A stretch of 40,000 nucleotides of DNA from Prorocentrum cordatum (lineage: Eukaryota; Sar; Dinophyceae; Prorocentrales; Prorocentraceae): NCBI GenBank assembly GCA_963575745.1, contig CAUYUJ010000379.1:1-40000 (forward strand), given 5' to 3'. This document shows positions 10,018-19,529 of the stretch, in pieces. Both the position numbers and the translations under genes were made by a program. Within the stretch, counting starts at the first letter, position 1. The number at the start of each line of letters is the position of its first letter. A model generated the notes under the pieces. That model saw only the letters and a list, made by a program, of their open reading frames with translations. It was not told the DNA's origin and ran no database searches.

Positions 10018-10345
10018 CACAACGGGGGCGCCAGGCGCCGTTGGCGCAGCATGCGAACCAGGCGCGCCAGGCACAGCAAACGCACCAGGCACAACGAGCA
10101 CAACATTGGAGTGGATGGGGGAGACGAGGCGGGCACAGCGTGCGTTACAGGGGTACCAGGCACGCCAGGGACACGAGGCACAAGCGGCACATCTGGCACA
10201 ACAGGCACAATAATGGAGGTACGACAGGCACAACAGGCACACCAAGCATAGCATGCACAACATGCAAAACGACCAGGCACGCCGACCAGGCACCCCATGC
10301 CCACCATGCATACGGCACAGGCATTTGCGTACGCACGCCGATCTG
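10018..10345. repeat. Degenerate 9-base periodic repeat (CAGGCACNA-like)
   Basis: CAGGCAC words recur at 9-base spacing with decay, giving Gly-Thr/Ala-Pro or Gln-Ala-His periodic frames. It resembles an old, decayed relative of the CTGGCGCAC satellite at 3186-4806 (GGCAC in place of GGCGCAC). Confidence 0.75.
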
Positions 10346-10597
10346 GCGCGCCAGACACCGACCACGCGTGCCATTGCCGTTCAGACATACAAAGCCCTAC
10401 GTCCGTACCTGGCCCAAACGGGAGTGCGATGGCAGATTTTCTGCGCGGGATCCTGTCGATGCCCTCGGCGCTGGCCTGTGCCGCACTCCGATGCTGTTGA
10501 CACCCTCTCCCGCGCACTCTTCGCGGCCCCTGCGCGGGTCCGTTCCCTCGCCCGCACGGGACTTCTGGCCCTGCGAACCGGGCTTCCAGCCAAGGGA

Positions 10598-10945
10598 ACG
10601 GCGAGGCGCTGCGGATGTCTCTATTCCCCTCTCTCTGTCTCCCACGGCTGATGTACCAGGGTGAAAACGAGAAGGCTGAACCAAGGGAGCTGGAGATCGG
10701 TTCCCGCGTCTGAGCAGGGAACGGGAACTGGCATGCTCACGAGCATGTGGGAACATGGGCCGTGGCGGGGTCCATCTTGGGACAGCTCTTTCGGCATCCG
10801 TCGTACTGATGCCGCTACCCTTCTCTTGATTTTGCCTTCTTTGGCCTCTTGGCAGGCCTTCGTCGCCACGGCCGTTTTGGGCAGAACGCACCCTGGGAGA
10901 GGTCGGGGGTAGGGGAATCGGTATCTTTCTAGTTTCCCTGAGATC
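10598..10945 (+). repeat. Dispersed repeat R2, one full and one partial copy
   Basis: 10853-10945 aligns with 4978-5090: CGTCGCCACGGCCG, GGGCAGAACGCACCC, GGGAGAGGTC and ATCGGTATCT in the same order. 10598-10640 keeps only the 3' part, GCGGATGTCTCTATTCCCCT. The sequence between them has small hairpins (for example GCATGCTCACGAGCATG) but no gene that I can support. Confidence 0.7.
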
Positions 10946-11513
10946 GAGTTCTTCGAAAGGACATTCGCGTCGGTGCCGCAAATTGTGCGACGCAGTTGCA
11001 AGCGCCTGACGTTGCAGAGCACATCGCGCGCATGCCTGGTGCACGCGGTGTCCAGCCCAGCGGCGCGCGCCACGCTTGGCGTGGGCGACGTGGACCGCGA
11101 GGGCCGTTGTCCGCATACTGATGGTGATTGGGTGCTTCAGAGGGTCCACTGACGAAGCACTGCGGAAGCAGCCACAGAGGTGTGAGTACATCTGTCACGT
11201 TTCCGTACCTCTTGTCCCCCTTCTGCTCTTGCGTTGCCTGCTGCTGCTTCCCTGCCCCATCGCCCGCCCCCATCTTTTTACTGCCTCCTTTTATCGCTCG
11301 CTCTCCAGTCTCCACCTGTGCTGACATCTGCTGCTGGTTCCCTCGTCGTCGCTCGCCTCCCCATCCCCGCTGGTAGCTTCCTCTTCCTGCCCCTGGCCCA
11401 TTCTGATCCAGTCGATCCGACTCGATGTCGATTCGGGCCGGCCCGATCTGCTTAAATGCTGACCGCTCCTGCCCGCGTCTGGGCCCTTTCCCCGGGGCCG
11501 TTTTTTCGTCCAG
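10946..11513. other. Intergenic or intronic stretch
   Basis: No supported gene. 11205-11410 is C/T-rich on the plus strand. The last bases, TTTTTTCGTCCAG at 11501-11513, form a good splice acceptor for the exon candidate that follows. Confidence 0.5.
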
Positions 11514-11780
11514 AGCCCCTGGGGCCCAGCAGGGACCGCAGGAGTCCGAAGGTGGCGAACCGTCTCCCGTCGTGCTTGTGGAGGAGGAGGAGGAGGAGGA
11601 GGAGGAGGAGGAGGAGGAGGAGGAGGAGGAGGGTCACGGCGCCGGGAGGTCTGGGCCCCTCCGGGACTCCTCGGCCCTTCCAGGAGTGCGGGCTGGCCAG
11701 GATCTCGAGGGGGATCCAGCCGTGGCGACAAGGAGCTTTGCGGAGGTCCACGAACCAAGGGAGGACACCACCCCGACCCC
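11514..11780 (+). CDS. Exon candidate with an 18-residue poly-Glu run
   Basis: It begins after TTTTTTCGTCCAG, a canonical 3' splice acceptor. The frame reads Ala-Pro-Gly-Ala-Gln-Gln-rich protein, then VVLV, then an in-frame GAG array (11581-11631) giving about 18 Glu, then a varied soluble sequence (DSSALPGVRAGQDLEG, SFAEVHEPREDTTP). The varied sequence on both sides of the Glu run is the best reason to call this coding. The 3' boundary is unclear; the frame stays open to 12147 through a foldback element. No family recognised; it would be a charged, probably disordered segment. Confidence 0.45.
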
Positions 11781-11921
11781 CACAGTTGGCGTTTGCTCCG
11801 CGGCCTTGGGCGTTTACTCAGCAGCCCTACCCTGTTCGAGCCCTCCCTTTTGGGTGCGTTTGCTCAGCGGCGTTGCTTGTCGGGGTGCTTGTTCTGAGGG
11901 TAGGTTTTTGCTTTCGAATCT

Positions 11922-12098
11922 AGGCCTCCCAGAGTGGGTCCGAGTAGATTGGGTCGAAGGATCGCGCCGCATCGCCGATGCATCGGCGACGTCGGCGTGG
12001 GGAAAGTCGGGCTCGACATCGAGCCGCATCGCCGACGCATCGGCGATGCTGCGCGATGCTCCGACCGCATCCACTCGGACCCCATCTCTTACAAGCCT
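11922..12098. mobile_element. Foldback element, family A (AGGCCTCCCA ends), copy 1
   Basis: Inverted repeat of about 177 bases. The left arm, AGGCCTCCCAGAGTGGGTCC then GAGTAGATTGGGTCGAAGGA, pairs with a right arm whose complement reads GATGGGGTCCGAGTGGATGC then GGTCGGAGCATCGCGC. Both arms continue into GCATCGCCGATGCATCGGCG-like palindromic sequence. The right terminus is degraded (AAGCCT). There is no coding capacity; the structure is that of a MITE-like non-autonomous element. Confidence 0.85.
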
Positions 12099-12146
12099 GA
12101 AGCATATCCCTATTCCTACGATTGGCATCGCCTCATCTCCATGCTG

Positions 12147-12188
12147 ATCTTAGGGGTCCCTCAGTTTGTGAGGGCGCATCCCTAAGAT
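12147..12188. repeat. Short hairpin with ATCTTAGGG arms
   Basis: ATCTTAGGG (12147-12155) pairs with CCCTAAGAT (12180-12188), and CCCTCA with TGAGGG inside. A third ATCTTAGGGAT copy follows at about 12211. It lies between family A copy 1 and the next foldback. Confidence 0.8.
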
Positions 12189-12430
12189 GGTCATCGCCTT
12201 TTGACTTGCCAATCTTAGGGATACGGACAAACTCGAGGTTGGCTCATCTAGGAGGCCTCGACTGAAGAAGGGCGAGTGGCGCGCGTAATTGTTGGGTTCT
12301 CGACCACCGATCTGACGCGAGCCTCGAGTCTCCTCCAGGACCTCCTGTCGGACGTCGCGGCCTACGGCCTGTTGGACGACCAGGAACTCTCGGGAGGCGC
12401 GCCCGCCGCGGTGCTCGGGCGTCGCGTAAT

Positions 12431-12654
12431 GGGGGGGCCATTGAGAGGGGGGGGCAGCGAGGGCTGCAATGATGGGCCTGGTTTCCACCACCACCACCAC
12501 CATCAGTTGGAGAGGAGGAGGCGGAGGAGGAGGAGGAGGAGGAGGAGGAGGACCCCCTCCCCCTCCAACTTATGGTGGTGGTGGTGTTGTTGGTGGTGGA
12601 GAACAGGTCCATCATGCAGGGAGGGAGCCCTCTCGGGCCCCTTACATGGGGCCC
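12431..12654. mobile_element. Foldback element with a GGA microsatellite in its loop
   Basis: The left arm, GGGGCCATTGAG then GAGGGCTGCAATGATGGGCC then CCACCACCACCACCATCAG and TTGGAG, pairs with a right arm whose complement has the same blocks in the same order (TGCATGATGGACCTG, CCACCACCACCATAAG, TTGGAGGG). The arms are about 100 bases each, and the loop at 12517-12552 is a GGA run. It is a foldback distinct from family A. Confidence 0.8.
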
Positions 12655-12744
12655 TTCCGGACCCAAGAGAGGGGGCCCCTCGGACCCGAGGCGCCGAGGC
12701 CTGCACCTTTCTCCCCCCCACACATCGGCTCACCACAGGAGTCT

Positions 12745-12961
12745 AGGCCTCCCAAGAGGGGTCCGACTACATGGGGTCGATGGATCGTGTGGCATCGCCG
12801 ATGCGACTCGACGTGTAGCCCGATCTTCTCTACGTCGACGACGCCGATGCATCGCTGGCGTCGATGGTGCGTCGCCGATGCGTCGCCGATGCATCGGCGA
12901 TTCATCGGCGATGCGGCGTGATCCTCCGACTTCGTCTACTCGGACCCCATCTGGGAGGCCT
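12745..12961. mobile_element. Foldback element, family A, copy 2
   Basis: Inverted repeat of 217 bases with intact ends: AGGCCTCCCA at 12745 and TGGGAGGCCT ending at 12961. The arms carry GGGGTCCGACTACATGGGGT and GGGGTCCGAGTAGACGAAGT (complement), followed by GTCGGAGGATC-like and GCATCGCCGATGC blocks. It is clearly the same family as 11922-12098. A CT dinucleotide flanks both ends, which may be a target duplication but is too short to prove it. Confidence 0.9.
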
Positions 12962-13056
12962 CTACGTGGCCTGTTTCCTCTTCTCCCTCGCCTTCTTGTT
13001 ATCCCCCCTCACTCTCCTCCCATTCCTCATCCTGCATGATCCCCAACCTTCAAGTC

Positions 13057-13092
<36 letters not shown>

Positions 13093-13875
13093 CCTCTCCT
13101 CCCTCTAGCCCATCTGTTCCTCCCCTCCGCCGCTCTCCCTCCCTCTGCCTACCTTCTCCATCCTGACTCCCACCTCATACCCCCTGGTCACCTGATACCT
13201 CGTACAAGTCGTCAATTGCCTCCTACCCTACTTGATCTTGCTACTCCTCCACCTCCTCGTTCTCCTCCCTGCCGCCGCCAACGCAGCCGCCGCGGATTTT
13301 TCAGAACGATTGAATGCAAGAGAGCCCGGAGGTGCGACATAATCTCTCTCTCTTCCACGTACCCTCCAGCGTCTATTTCGATCAGATTGCTCCGATCCGA
13401 TTCTGAGTGATCCTGCCCGGCCACAGCTTTCCTACGAGCTCGCAGTCGGCGTGGTGGCAGTCCCGGCCTGTTAGCCAGTATGGGTCCTGGTGCCTGGGGT
13501 GGCTGCGTCTTCTCGCGCCCGCTGGGAGGCAGAGATGGCAGAGAGCATAGGGCTCTCCTCACAGTGACAGCCGCGGCGATGGTTATGATGATGCGAGTCG
13601 CGATGGTTACAGCGACGGTTGCAGTGACTTTGCGAGGATGCCATCCGTAGCTCTCATTTCTCGTCACGACGGCGGTGACGGCCGTCGCTCGGCAGGGATC
13701 GTCGTGCCATGGTGTCACCGCTACCTGGGTAATGCACATCCTGGATGCCACCGAAAGCGCACAGGCGCTGTACAAGACAAACAACAGAAGTTTCTGTCAA
13801 CGCTTGGGTATTTCCGAAAACGGTCCCCTCCTCCTCCGTTCCCTCTCCCTCTCCTCCCCGAAGTTCGGGGGCAAT
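12962..13875. other. Intergenic stretch with a CGT microsatellite
   Basis: A C/T-rich plus strand (12975-13290) containing a GTC/CGT run at 13053-13091. No gene that I can support; the 190-codon minus-strand frame here has no recognisable domain. Confidence 0.5.
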
Positions 13876-14098
13876 AGCTTGGGGGGATAGGCATATGGAA
13901 TGAGAAAGGATGCATCGACCTCGAATGGTGGATACATCGACGATGCATCGACGATGCAGCGTTGATCTCAGAGCGATGTATCCACGATGTAAAGAGAATA
14001 CCTGGGGCGATCTGCATCGACGACGTATCGATGATATATGGGCGATGCGTCGGGCATGCGAGGTCGATGTATTCCCCCTATGCCTAGATCCCCTTATC
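13876..14098. mobile_element. Foldback element, family B (TAGGCATA ends)
   Basis: The left arm, GGGGGATAGGCATATGGAAT then ATGCATCGACCTCG, pairs with a right arm whose complement reads GGGGATCTAGGCATAGGGGG then AATACATCGACCTCG. The interior is full of GATGCATCGACGATG-type palindromic words. It is about 220 bases long and resembles family A in design (interior of short CATCG palindromes) but not in terminal sequence. Confidence 0.8.
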
Positions 14099-14457
14099 GT
14101 TGCCCACCAGATGTGTTGTTTTCCGCTAAGCGACGTGTGCTGTACGAGCCTGTATGCTGGGTCCTTCCTTCTCAGTGGACCTTCTGGCCTTGGCCGGCCT
14201 CGGTCTCAGCCGTGATGCGCTGAGTAAATAGGTTCATGCACGCCTTGTGTGTATATGTGTATATATACACATGATATTGAACTCTATGTGGGTTTCAAAC
14301 AGGTGCGTGCGTGCCCTCAGGCACCCTCTTGGCCCGAGGTTTGTCGCGAGCGTGATGAATAATCATCCGACACCCTTCGTTCCGACCTTTTCCGATTTGT
14401 GTCAGCGCGTCAGTGGTAGCAAGAGCGTGAGCAGCCAGATCCACGGCATACATTCAC
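14099..14457. other. Unannotated stretch
   Basis: No gene recognised. It includes a small alternating TGTATATGTGTATATATACA block at about 14250-14270. Confidence 0.5.
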
Positions 14458-15600
14458 ATGCTGGAGGAGCAGACGGAGGGCAACAACGGAGATGAGCAGG
14501 CTGCGACAGTCCAGGACACGAGGCCAGTGTCAGAGGCCACGGTGACGTCGGAGGTATTCAGCAGCGCAGCATATGATGAGACAACAGCTCGACCAGACCG
14601 AGACGCTCTTGAAGCGCTACCTGAACGCGAGCGGAAACACGGAAGGTGCTGGTCGGACAGCTCGCCACGAGCAGCCAGTAGAAGCGTAGAAGAACCCCCT
14701 CGGACAGTTGCTCGCCGACCAGAGACCCAAGGCCACGGAGAGCAGCAGTCCAACCAGGAGCCGTGGACCAGTCAGGAGTGGGACACCGATCGGAGTACGG
14801 GCGACGCCTGTAAAGTGGAAGAGTGGAAGAAAAGCGTGTGGAGCAAGACTGATGACGAGAAGAACTGAAACAGATGGGATACGCCAGAATACCTTGACTC
14901 CGAGGCGTTTATGTATTGGTTTGATTGCCGCTCGTGGAGAGGGCGGCGGATGAGGTGTTTGGATCAAACAAGCGTTCAAGTGGAAAAGTTGGCAGATGAG
15001 GTGCTCCGAGCCCTGGGAGAGACATGCAACGCAAATTCGCGGACATCGTAGACGGGGCGCTCCAATCACCCGAAGGTCTGTTGACCATCGTGAAACGCCT
15101 GCACGTGCCTAGTTGCCAGAGGATCGACGGCGATGACGAAAAGAGACGAGCGGCTTCGAGGCTTTCTCCGCAACGTGGACGATATTTTCTCAGTGTGCAC
15201 GCCGAAGATGGGCCAAACACTCGGGAGGCTGCATCGGCTTGGACGAGAACGGTCTGCAGTGTCTGAATGAGTTGTCCAGGGGATCCCTGGACTTTGACGA
15301 GGTGGTCTCAGCCGAGAGAGAGAGATGGGTATGACGCAGAACGAGCACTTTGCCGTGAAGCCTGGCAAGGCATCGGTTGCATACTAGGTGTTCGACGGCG
15401 CCCCCGCATTCCTTGACGAGTTGTGCGAGTGCACTGACGTCTCGTCGACGTCTTCAGAACAGGAAATTTGCTTGTTGGACTCTGGACTCGATAGATCAGG
15501 CAGTCGTGGATGATATTGGGGTTGCCAGAGGTATTCGTCGCGATGGACAGCGAGAAGCGCAAGACCTGGACAGGTAATCGATTGTTCAAGAGAACGGAAT
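14458..15600 (+). pseudogene. Broken gag-like coding region
   Basis: Convincing protein stretches follow each other on the plus strand but switch frame repeatedly. At 14458 a frame starts MLEEQTEGNNGDEQAATVQD. From 14573 another reads MMRQQLDQTETLLKRYLNAS and runs to 14953 with one TAG. Near 15024 comes MQRKFADIVDGALQSPEGLL, then about 15140 MTKRDERLRGFLRNVDDIF in another frame, then CLNELSRGSLDFDEVVSAER, and at about 15330-15490 VKPGKASVAY, a stop, and VFDGAPAFLDELCE. The last motif resembles the 'FDG.P..L.E' start of retrotransposon Gag proteins, which is the basis for the call. The many lesions in ordinary-composition sequence fit a dead element. An intron-rich host gene is a weaker alternative. 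Confidence 0.35.
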
Positions 15601-15832
15601 GTGGGCAGACGCTTCTACTTGGCCCTGGCCATTCTCCAGCAGGTACCGCCTCAAATACCGCCGCGAAGGGATGAGCGACGCCGTCGTGTTTAGGGAGTGG
15701 TTCGATAACGAAAGAGCCGGATGCCGATCGAGAAGCTGATGAAGATCACGAAGAGTCACCGGTATCACCGCAGATGTCATTGGAGCCAGGATTGTGCAGA
15801 GCGTGACAAGCACCGGGAAGCAAGCAAGACTG

Positions 15833-16178
15833 TAGGTCCTCCGGTTTCGGGCTCCGTGTTGGCCAGCGAGGTCGCAACGCCGCCCCCTGCCGCGATGGGC
15901 GCCTTCTCCTTCAGCGCGCGGGAGATGGTTTTCCAAGCGATAGACGCGGTGAGGACAGTCAATGCAGAAGGCCCGAGCCTGCAGGTTTCGGAATCCGGCG
16001 ACATTGTGGTAGACGCGGCGGCCAGCCCAGCGATGAACGGACTTCCAGCTCTCGAGGAGCTGGAGCGCCGCTTGGCGGAGCTGGGATACCGAGCGACCCA
16101 CGCAGAGAGCCCGCGCGCCTTCTCCAGGGGAGGTGGTGGGGAGGTCCCCGTCCAGACCGGCCTGCTGGTTCCTGCTGG
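15833..16178 (+). CDS. Exon candidate ending at a GTAAGA donor
   Basis: The plus frame reads a well-behaved soluble protein: a Pro/Ala linker, then AREMVFQAIDAVRTVNAEGP, a Gly/Asp/Val-rich turn region, then a helical ALEELERRLAELGYRATHAE, and a Gly-rich end. It stops exactly at a GG/GTAAGA donor (GT at 16179-16180), and the frame hits TAA inside the donor, as expected for an intron. The start is less sure; CTGTAG at 15832 is a weak acceptor and the frame is open back to 15721. No family is recognised. A family C foldback starts about 120 bases into the presumed intron. Confidence 0.5.
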
Positions 16179-16300
16179 GTAAGAGAGGCCGGTTGGCGGA
16201 AAGGTGGCCGTATCTGTGGACAAGCTCGGCCCCCCCGAGATCTTGGGGCCCCCGGAAAGCCTCCAGGTGCGGTGCGGACTGCAGCGTCGGGACTTTTGCT

Positions 16301-16513
16301 TTTGGACACCCGAAATGGGTACCGAAAGAATGGGTACCATGCCCAACAACAAATGTTGTCCCAAAGCAACAGCGGCCGCTGTTGGGCAGGCGGCCTCCTG
16401 TCTCGAATGGACACAGGCCGCGGCGGCGTGGACAGCGAGTCCTGTTCAAAATGAACAGGAACTGCTGTTGGGCATCGTGCCCATTCTTTCGGTGCCCATT
16501 TCGGGCGTGCAAA
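16301..16513. mobile_element. Foldback element, family C, 48-base terminal inverted repeats
   Basis: The left arm at 16301-16348 and right arm at 16466-16513 match at 43 of 48 positions, with the shared core CCCGAAATGGG, ACCGAAAGAATGGG and ATGCCCAACA. The interior holds a perfect 18-base palindrome, CAACAGCGGCCGCTGTTG (16367-16384), and a perfect hairpin, CCTGTTC/GAACAGG (16441-16459). TTGC occurs just before the left end (one T away) and directly after the right end, a possible 4-base target duplication. The best-preserved foldback in the window; no coding capacity. Confidence 0.92.
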
Positions 16514-16940
16514 TTGCTTGGGCGAGAGGGCGAGCTGCATGTCGTCTTGCGCGGCCGCCCCTCCCTCTCTGGCCGAAGCCGCGCCCGAGACGTCGGCCCC
16601 GGTCGGCGGGCCCCGGGGGCTCCGCGTCGGTCGGGGCCGAGTCAGAAGCGCCTCGCGCCCCGCCCGCCGAGGGCGAGGGCCGGGGCATCGGCTCGCGGCT
16701 TGATGCCGATGGAGGCTATGCTCGAGGGAGTGGCTCTTCTCGGGAGCGGAAAAGAGGGGGGTGATGACTAGGGGGGGGTGGATATCATGGCGGGGGCCAT
16801 GATATTTCCCCAGATCTCACGGCGCTCTTCTTGTTTCATTACGTCCCTGGCCCCCCCGCTGGGCCGCGCACGTGCCGCTGGTCATGATTTGCACCCCCCC
16901 CCTCTTGGACACCCCGCTCTTGGCCGCTCCCGATCTTCAG

Positions 16941-17460
16941 AGCCGGGCCATCCTCGCGCAGGTGCTGCAGCAGGGGGCCATCGCCCAAGTCGCCCAGGAG
17001 AAGCGGCAGAAACTCGAGCGGGGGGCCCGCCAGCTCGCCCAGGAGGACCCACCTCAGAACCCGAGGCCAATCCAGGTACCCGCGCAGGCCTCTTTCGAGG
17101 CGGGCCAGCAGGAGGTGGGCCCTTCGACCCCGGGATTCCCGCCCAGCCCGCCGTGGGCATCCGAGAGTGCTTTGCGGGCCTGTTCTTGGTGCCGGAGCCT
17201 GGGGCCCTGGGCGAGCTGCAGGGCGAATGCGGGCGCCCCCCTCCAGTGGGGCTTCTTTTTCCGGGGGGGCGCCCGAGCGTTGAGAGAAGACGAGAATGCC
17301 TATGTGTGCCAGGCTTCCGCTGGCCCTTGGACGGTCGTGACTGGCGCGTCTCTGGGGATTTGCGCAGCGGCCCCGCCTCGCGTGCTGGCGGTGGCCGCCC
17401 GGCCTGCTTGGTGGGGCCCCCTGCGCGCCGGAGAGTTGAACGCCGACTGCGAAGTAAACC
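16941..17460 (+). CDS. Exon candidate, Gln/Ala-rich
   Basis: It begins after CGATCTTCAG. The frame reads SRAILAQVLQQGAIAQVAQE, an amphipathic Gln-rich helix, then KRQKLERGARQLAQ, then a Pro-rich linker. It remains open past 17460 into the GA microsatellite. After about 17130 a second plus frame is equally plausible (it includes GIRECFAGLFLVP), so the exon may end or change frame there. The frame is GC-rich at third positions. No domain recognised. It may belong to the same gene as 15833-16178, but the linking introns cannot be defined. Confidence 0.35.
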
Positions 17461-17466
17461 TTGCAC

Positions 17467-17523
17467 AGAGAGAGAGAGAGAGAGAGAGAGGATAATATAT
17501 ACATATAATATATATATATAGAT

Positions 17524-17599
<76 letters not shown>

Positions 17600-17673
17600 G
17601 GCAGAGGGAAAGAGAGAGAGAGAGAGGATTGAGGGATAGAGAGAGAGGGGTGGAGGGAGAGGGAGAGAGAGGG

Positions 17674-17759
<86 letters not shown>

Positions 17760-17848
17760 GGATAGAGAGAGAGAGAGAGAAGGAGAGAGAGAGAGAGAGA
17801 GATAGAAAAGGGAGAGAGGGAGGGAGAGAGAGAGAGAGAGGAAAACGT
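17467..17848. repeat. GA microsatellite with TA islands
   Basis: About 380 bases of GA repeat with TATATA blocks at 17490-17522 and 17672-17688. Minus-strand frames through it are Leu/Ser repeats and are artefacts. Confidence 0.97.
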
Positions 17849-17879
17849 TGGAGACAGTGATCGGCGCGGGCATGGGGCC

Positions 17880-19168
17880 GAGAATCGGGGAATAACAGCT
17901 TCTATCAAACCGGCAGCTTCCGCTTCTTCATCCAGATGTTCGAGTGCAGGGCGACCCCGCGCGGCGGCGCTGGAAGCCACCTCCCCTTCCCTGGCCGGCC
18001 CATCGGCTTCCTGCATTCGGAGCCCCGAGCCAGAGGCCTAGGATGTCCCGTGGCTGAAGTCAGCGGGCCTCCATCGCCTTCGTCGAGGTCTACTCCTCCT
18101 CGAATCGGCCCGCGGGCCTAGGGGCGGAGGGCGGGGTCTTCCTTGGGGGCTGGGATCATGTCACGTGGCGCGGCGTCCAAGAAGCTGGGGGCAGAGGCGC
18201 CGCCGTGCAGAGACGGAGAGGAGACCGGCCAAGAAGCGGTTACGCTCGAGCCCCCTATCAGGTTTGCAGCGAGGTCTGTCGGGTCAGCAAGGACGTCGTG
18301 GATCCCGGTCGTCGTGGGGCCCTCATCCAAGAGGGCCTCCAACGCCTGCGTTTCCTCATCCAGTGAGCTCGGGTCCAGCACCGGGGAAGGCGCCGCGGCG
18401 TCTTCGAGCGCCCTGCCACGGCGCGTTCCTGGGAGGGCCCCGAGGGGGCGCAGTCGGCGTCCTCCCTGGCGTCCAGTCGGTGATTTTCCACGTGTGCTGC
18501 CTTGGCTTCGTGGTCGCCGACCCGGGGGCGCGCTGGGCTCCATGCCGACGACCTGGTCGTTGCCCAGGTGTGCGGCGGGTGCGTGCCAGTGTTCAGGAAA
18601 GCGTGTTTGCCGCGTGATAAAAGGCCAGTCGGGGGCTCGCGAGGCCCAGGCCTCGCTTCCAGCCGTCTCGGATAGAGTCCAGGTCGGCCCAGCGGAGGGC
18701 GCGTTCCGATCTTTTCCGGAGCATGCCCGCTATTTTTTTGTGTTCGTGGCTGGCGGAAGCGGCCGAGGGAAGGCGGGGGTCGGCGGGGCGCGCGGGCCGG
18801 GCGGATATGAAGGCCGAGGGGCGTCTCGGCGCCCCCAAGATCCCGATGCGGAGATGCTGAGATTGAGCCCGAGAGGGGCCTCGGTGCCGTCCTGGAGAAA
18901 GCCGTTGTGCGTGGGCGGAAGATGCGGGAAGCCCCCCATCTTGTCGCTGACGCGCGATGGAAGGATCTCTCGTGCAAGGTTCGCGATTCTTGGGCGCCCC
19001 CGCCCCCCTCTCTACCTGGGAGTGCTCGGGGCTGCTCGCGCGCGCCCAGATGTCCCGAGATATGCGGAGGACCTCTTCTCTTGTAGGGGCTGCGATGCTC
19101 GCCGCGAAGTCGAGCGGCGGGGACGGGCGGCCAGGCCCCGCGCGGGGTGGGCATTTGATGCGTGACAT
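17880..19168 (-). pseudogene. Minus-strand coding region broken across frames, unknown
   Basis: Reading right to left, the minus strand gives protein-like segments in changing frames. 19130-18990: an Ala/Arg/Glu helical stretch with TREEVLRISRDIWARA. 18750-18600: KIAGMLRKRSERALRWADLD then SIRDGWKRGLGLASPRLAFY. 18540-18425: GDHEAKAAHVENHRLDARED. 18420-18118: LEDAAAPSPVLDPSSLDEET and later an Asp/Leu-rich stretch, ending at a stop. 18016-17880: HLDEEAEAAGLIEAVIPRF. The plus strand is far less protein-like here. Frame changes without clear splice pairs suggest decay, though introns cannot be excluded. The middle segment loosely recalls the end of a LINE reverse transcriptase, but no catalytic motif is visible, so I give no family. 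Confidence 0.35.
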
Positions 19169-19529
19169 TCGAGGGGCGTGCGTCCCGTTTCTTCATTCGC
19201 GCGGCGCGGCGCGCTGCGGCGGGCGCGGCGCTCTGGCGGCTCGCGGTGCTTGGGAGGCGTCCGTCGGTGCTCGGTTCACATGCGCTCGCGGGGCTTGGGC
19301 GGCGCGGAGTTGCCCGACGGCGTGTCGGCGCCGAAGCCCCCTCGGGAAAGCGGCCGGGCCGAAAGGCAGTGGGGGCGGGTGGGGGGGCTCCTGGGCGCGG
19401 GGTCCGCGGCGACAGTCGTCGCGGCGGCAAAGAACTAGATCCGCTGGCGTGCGCGGTTGTGGCCGCTAAGAACCAGGACTTGCGCAGCGGGGGGCGGTCG
19501 CTAAATCAACCGGTGTTCGGGCGCAAGAG

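Noticed and set aside
17300-18016. Ser/Leu-rich minus-strand frames near 17.3-17.9 kb
   Set aside because: Most of the frame is the GA microsatellite read as CT; only the first part, 18016-17880, has protein character and is included in the 17880-19168 entry.
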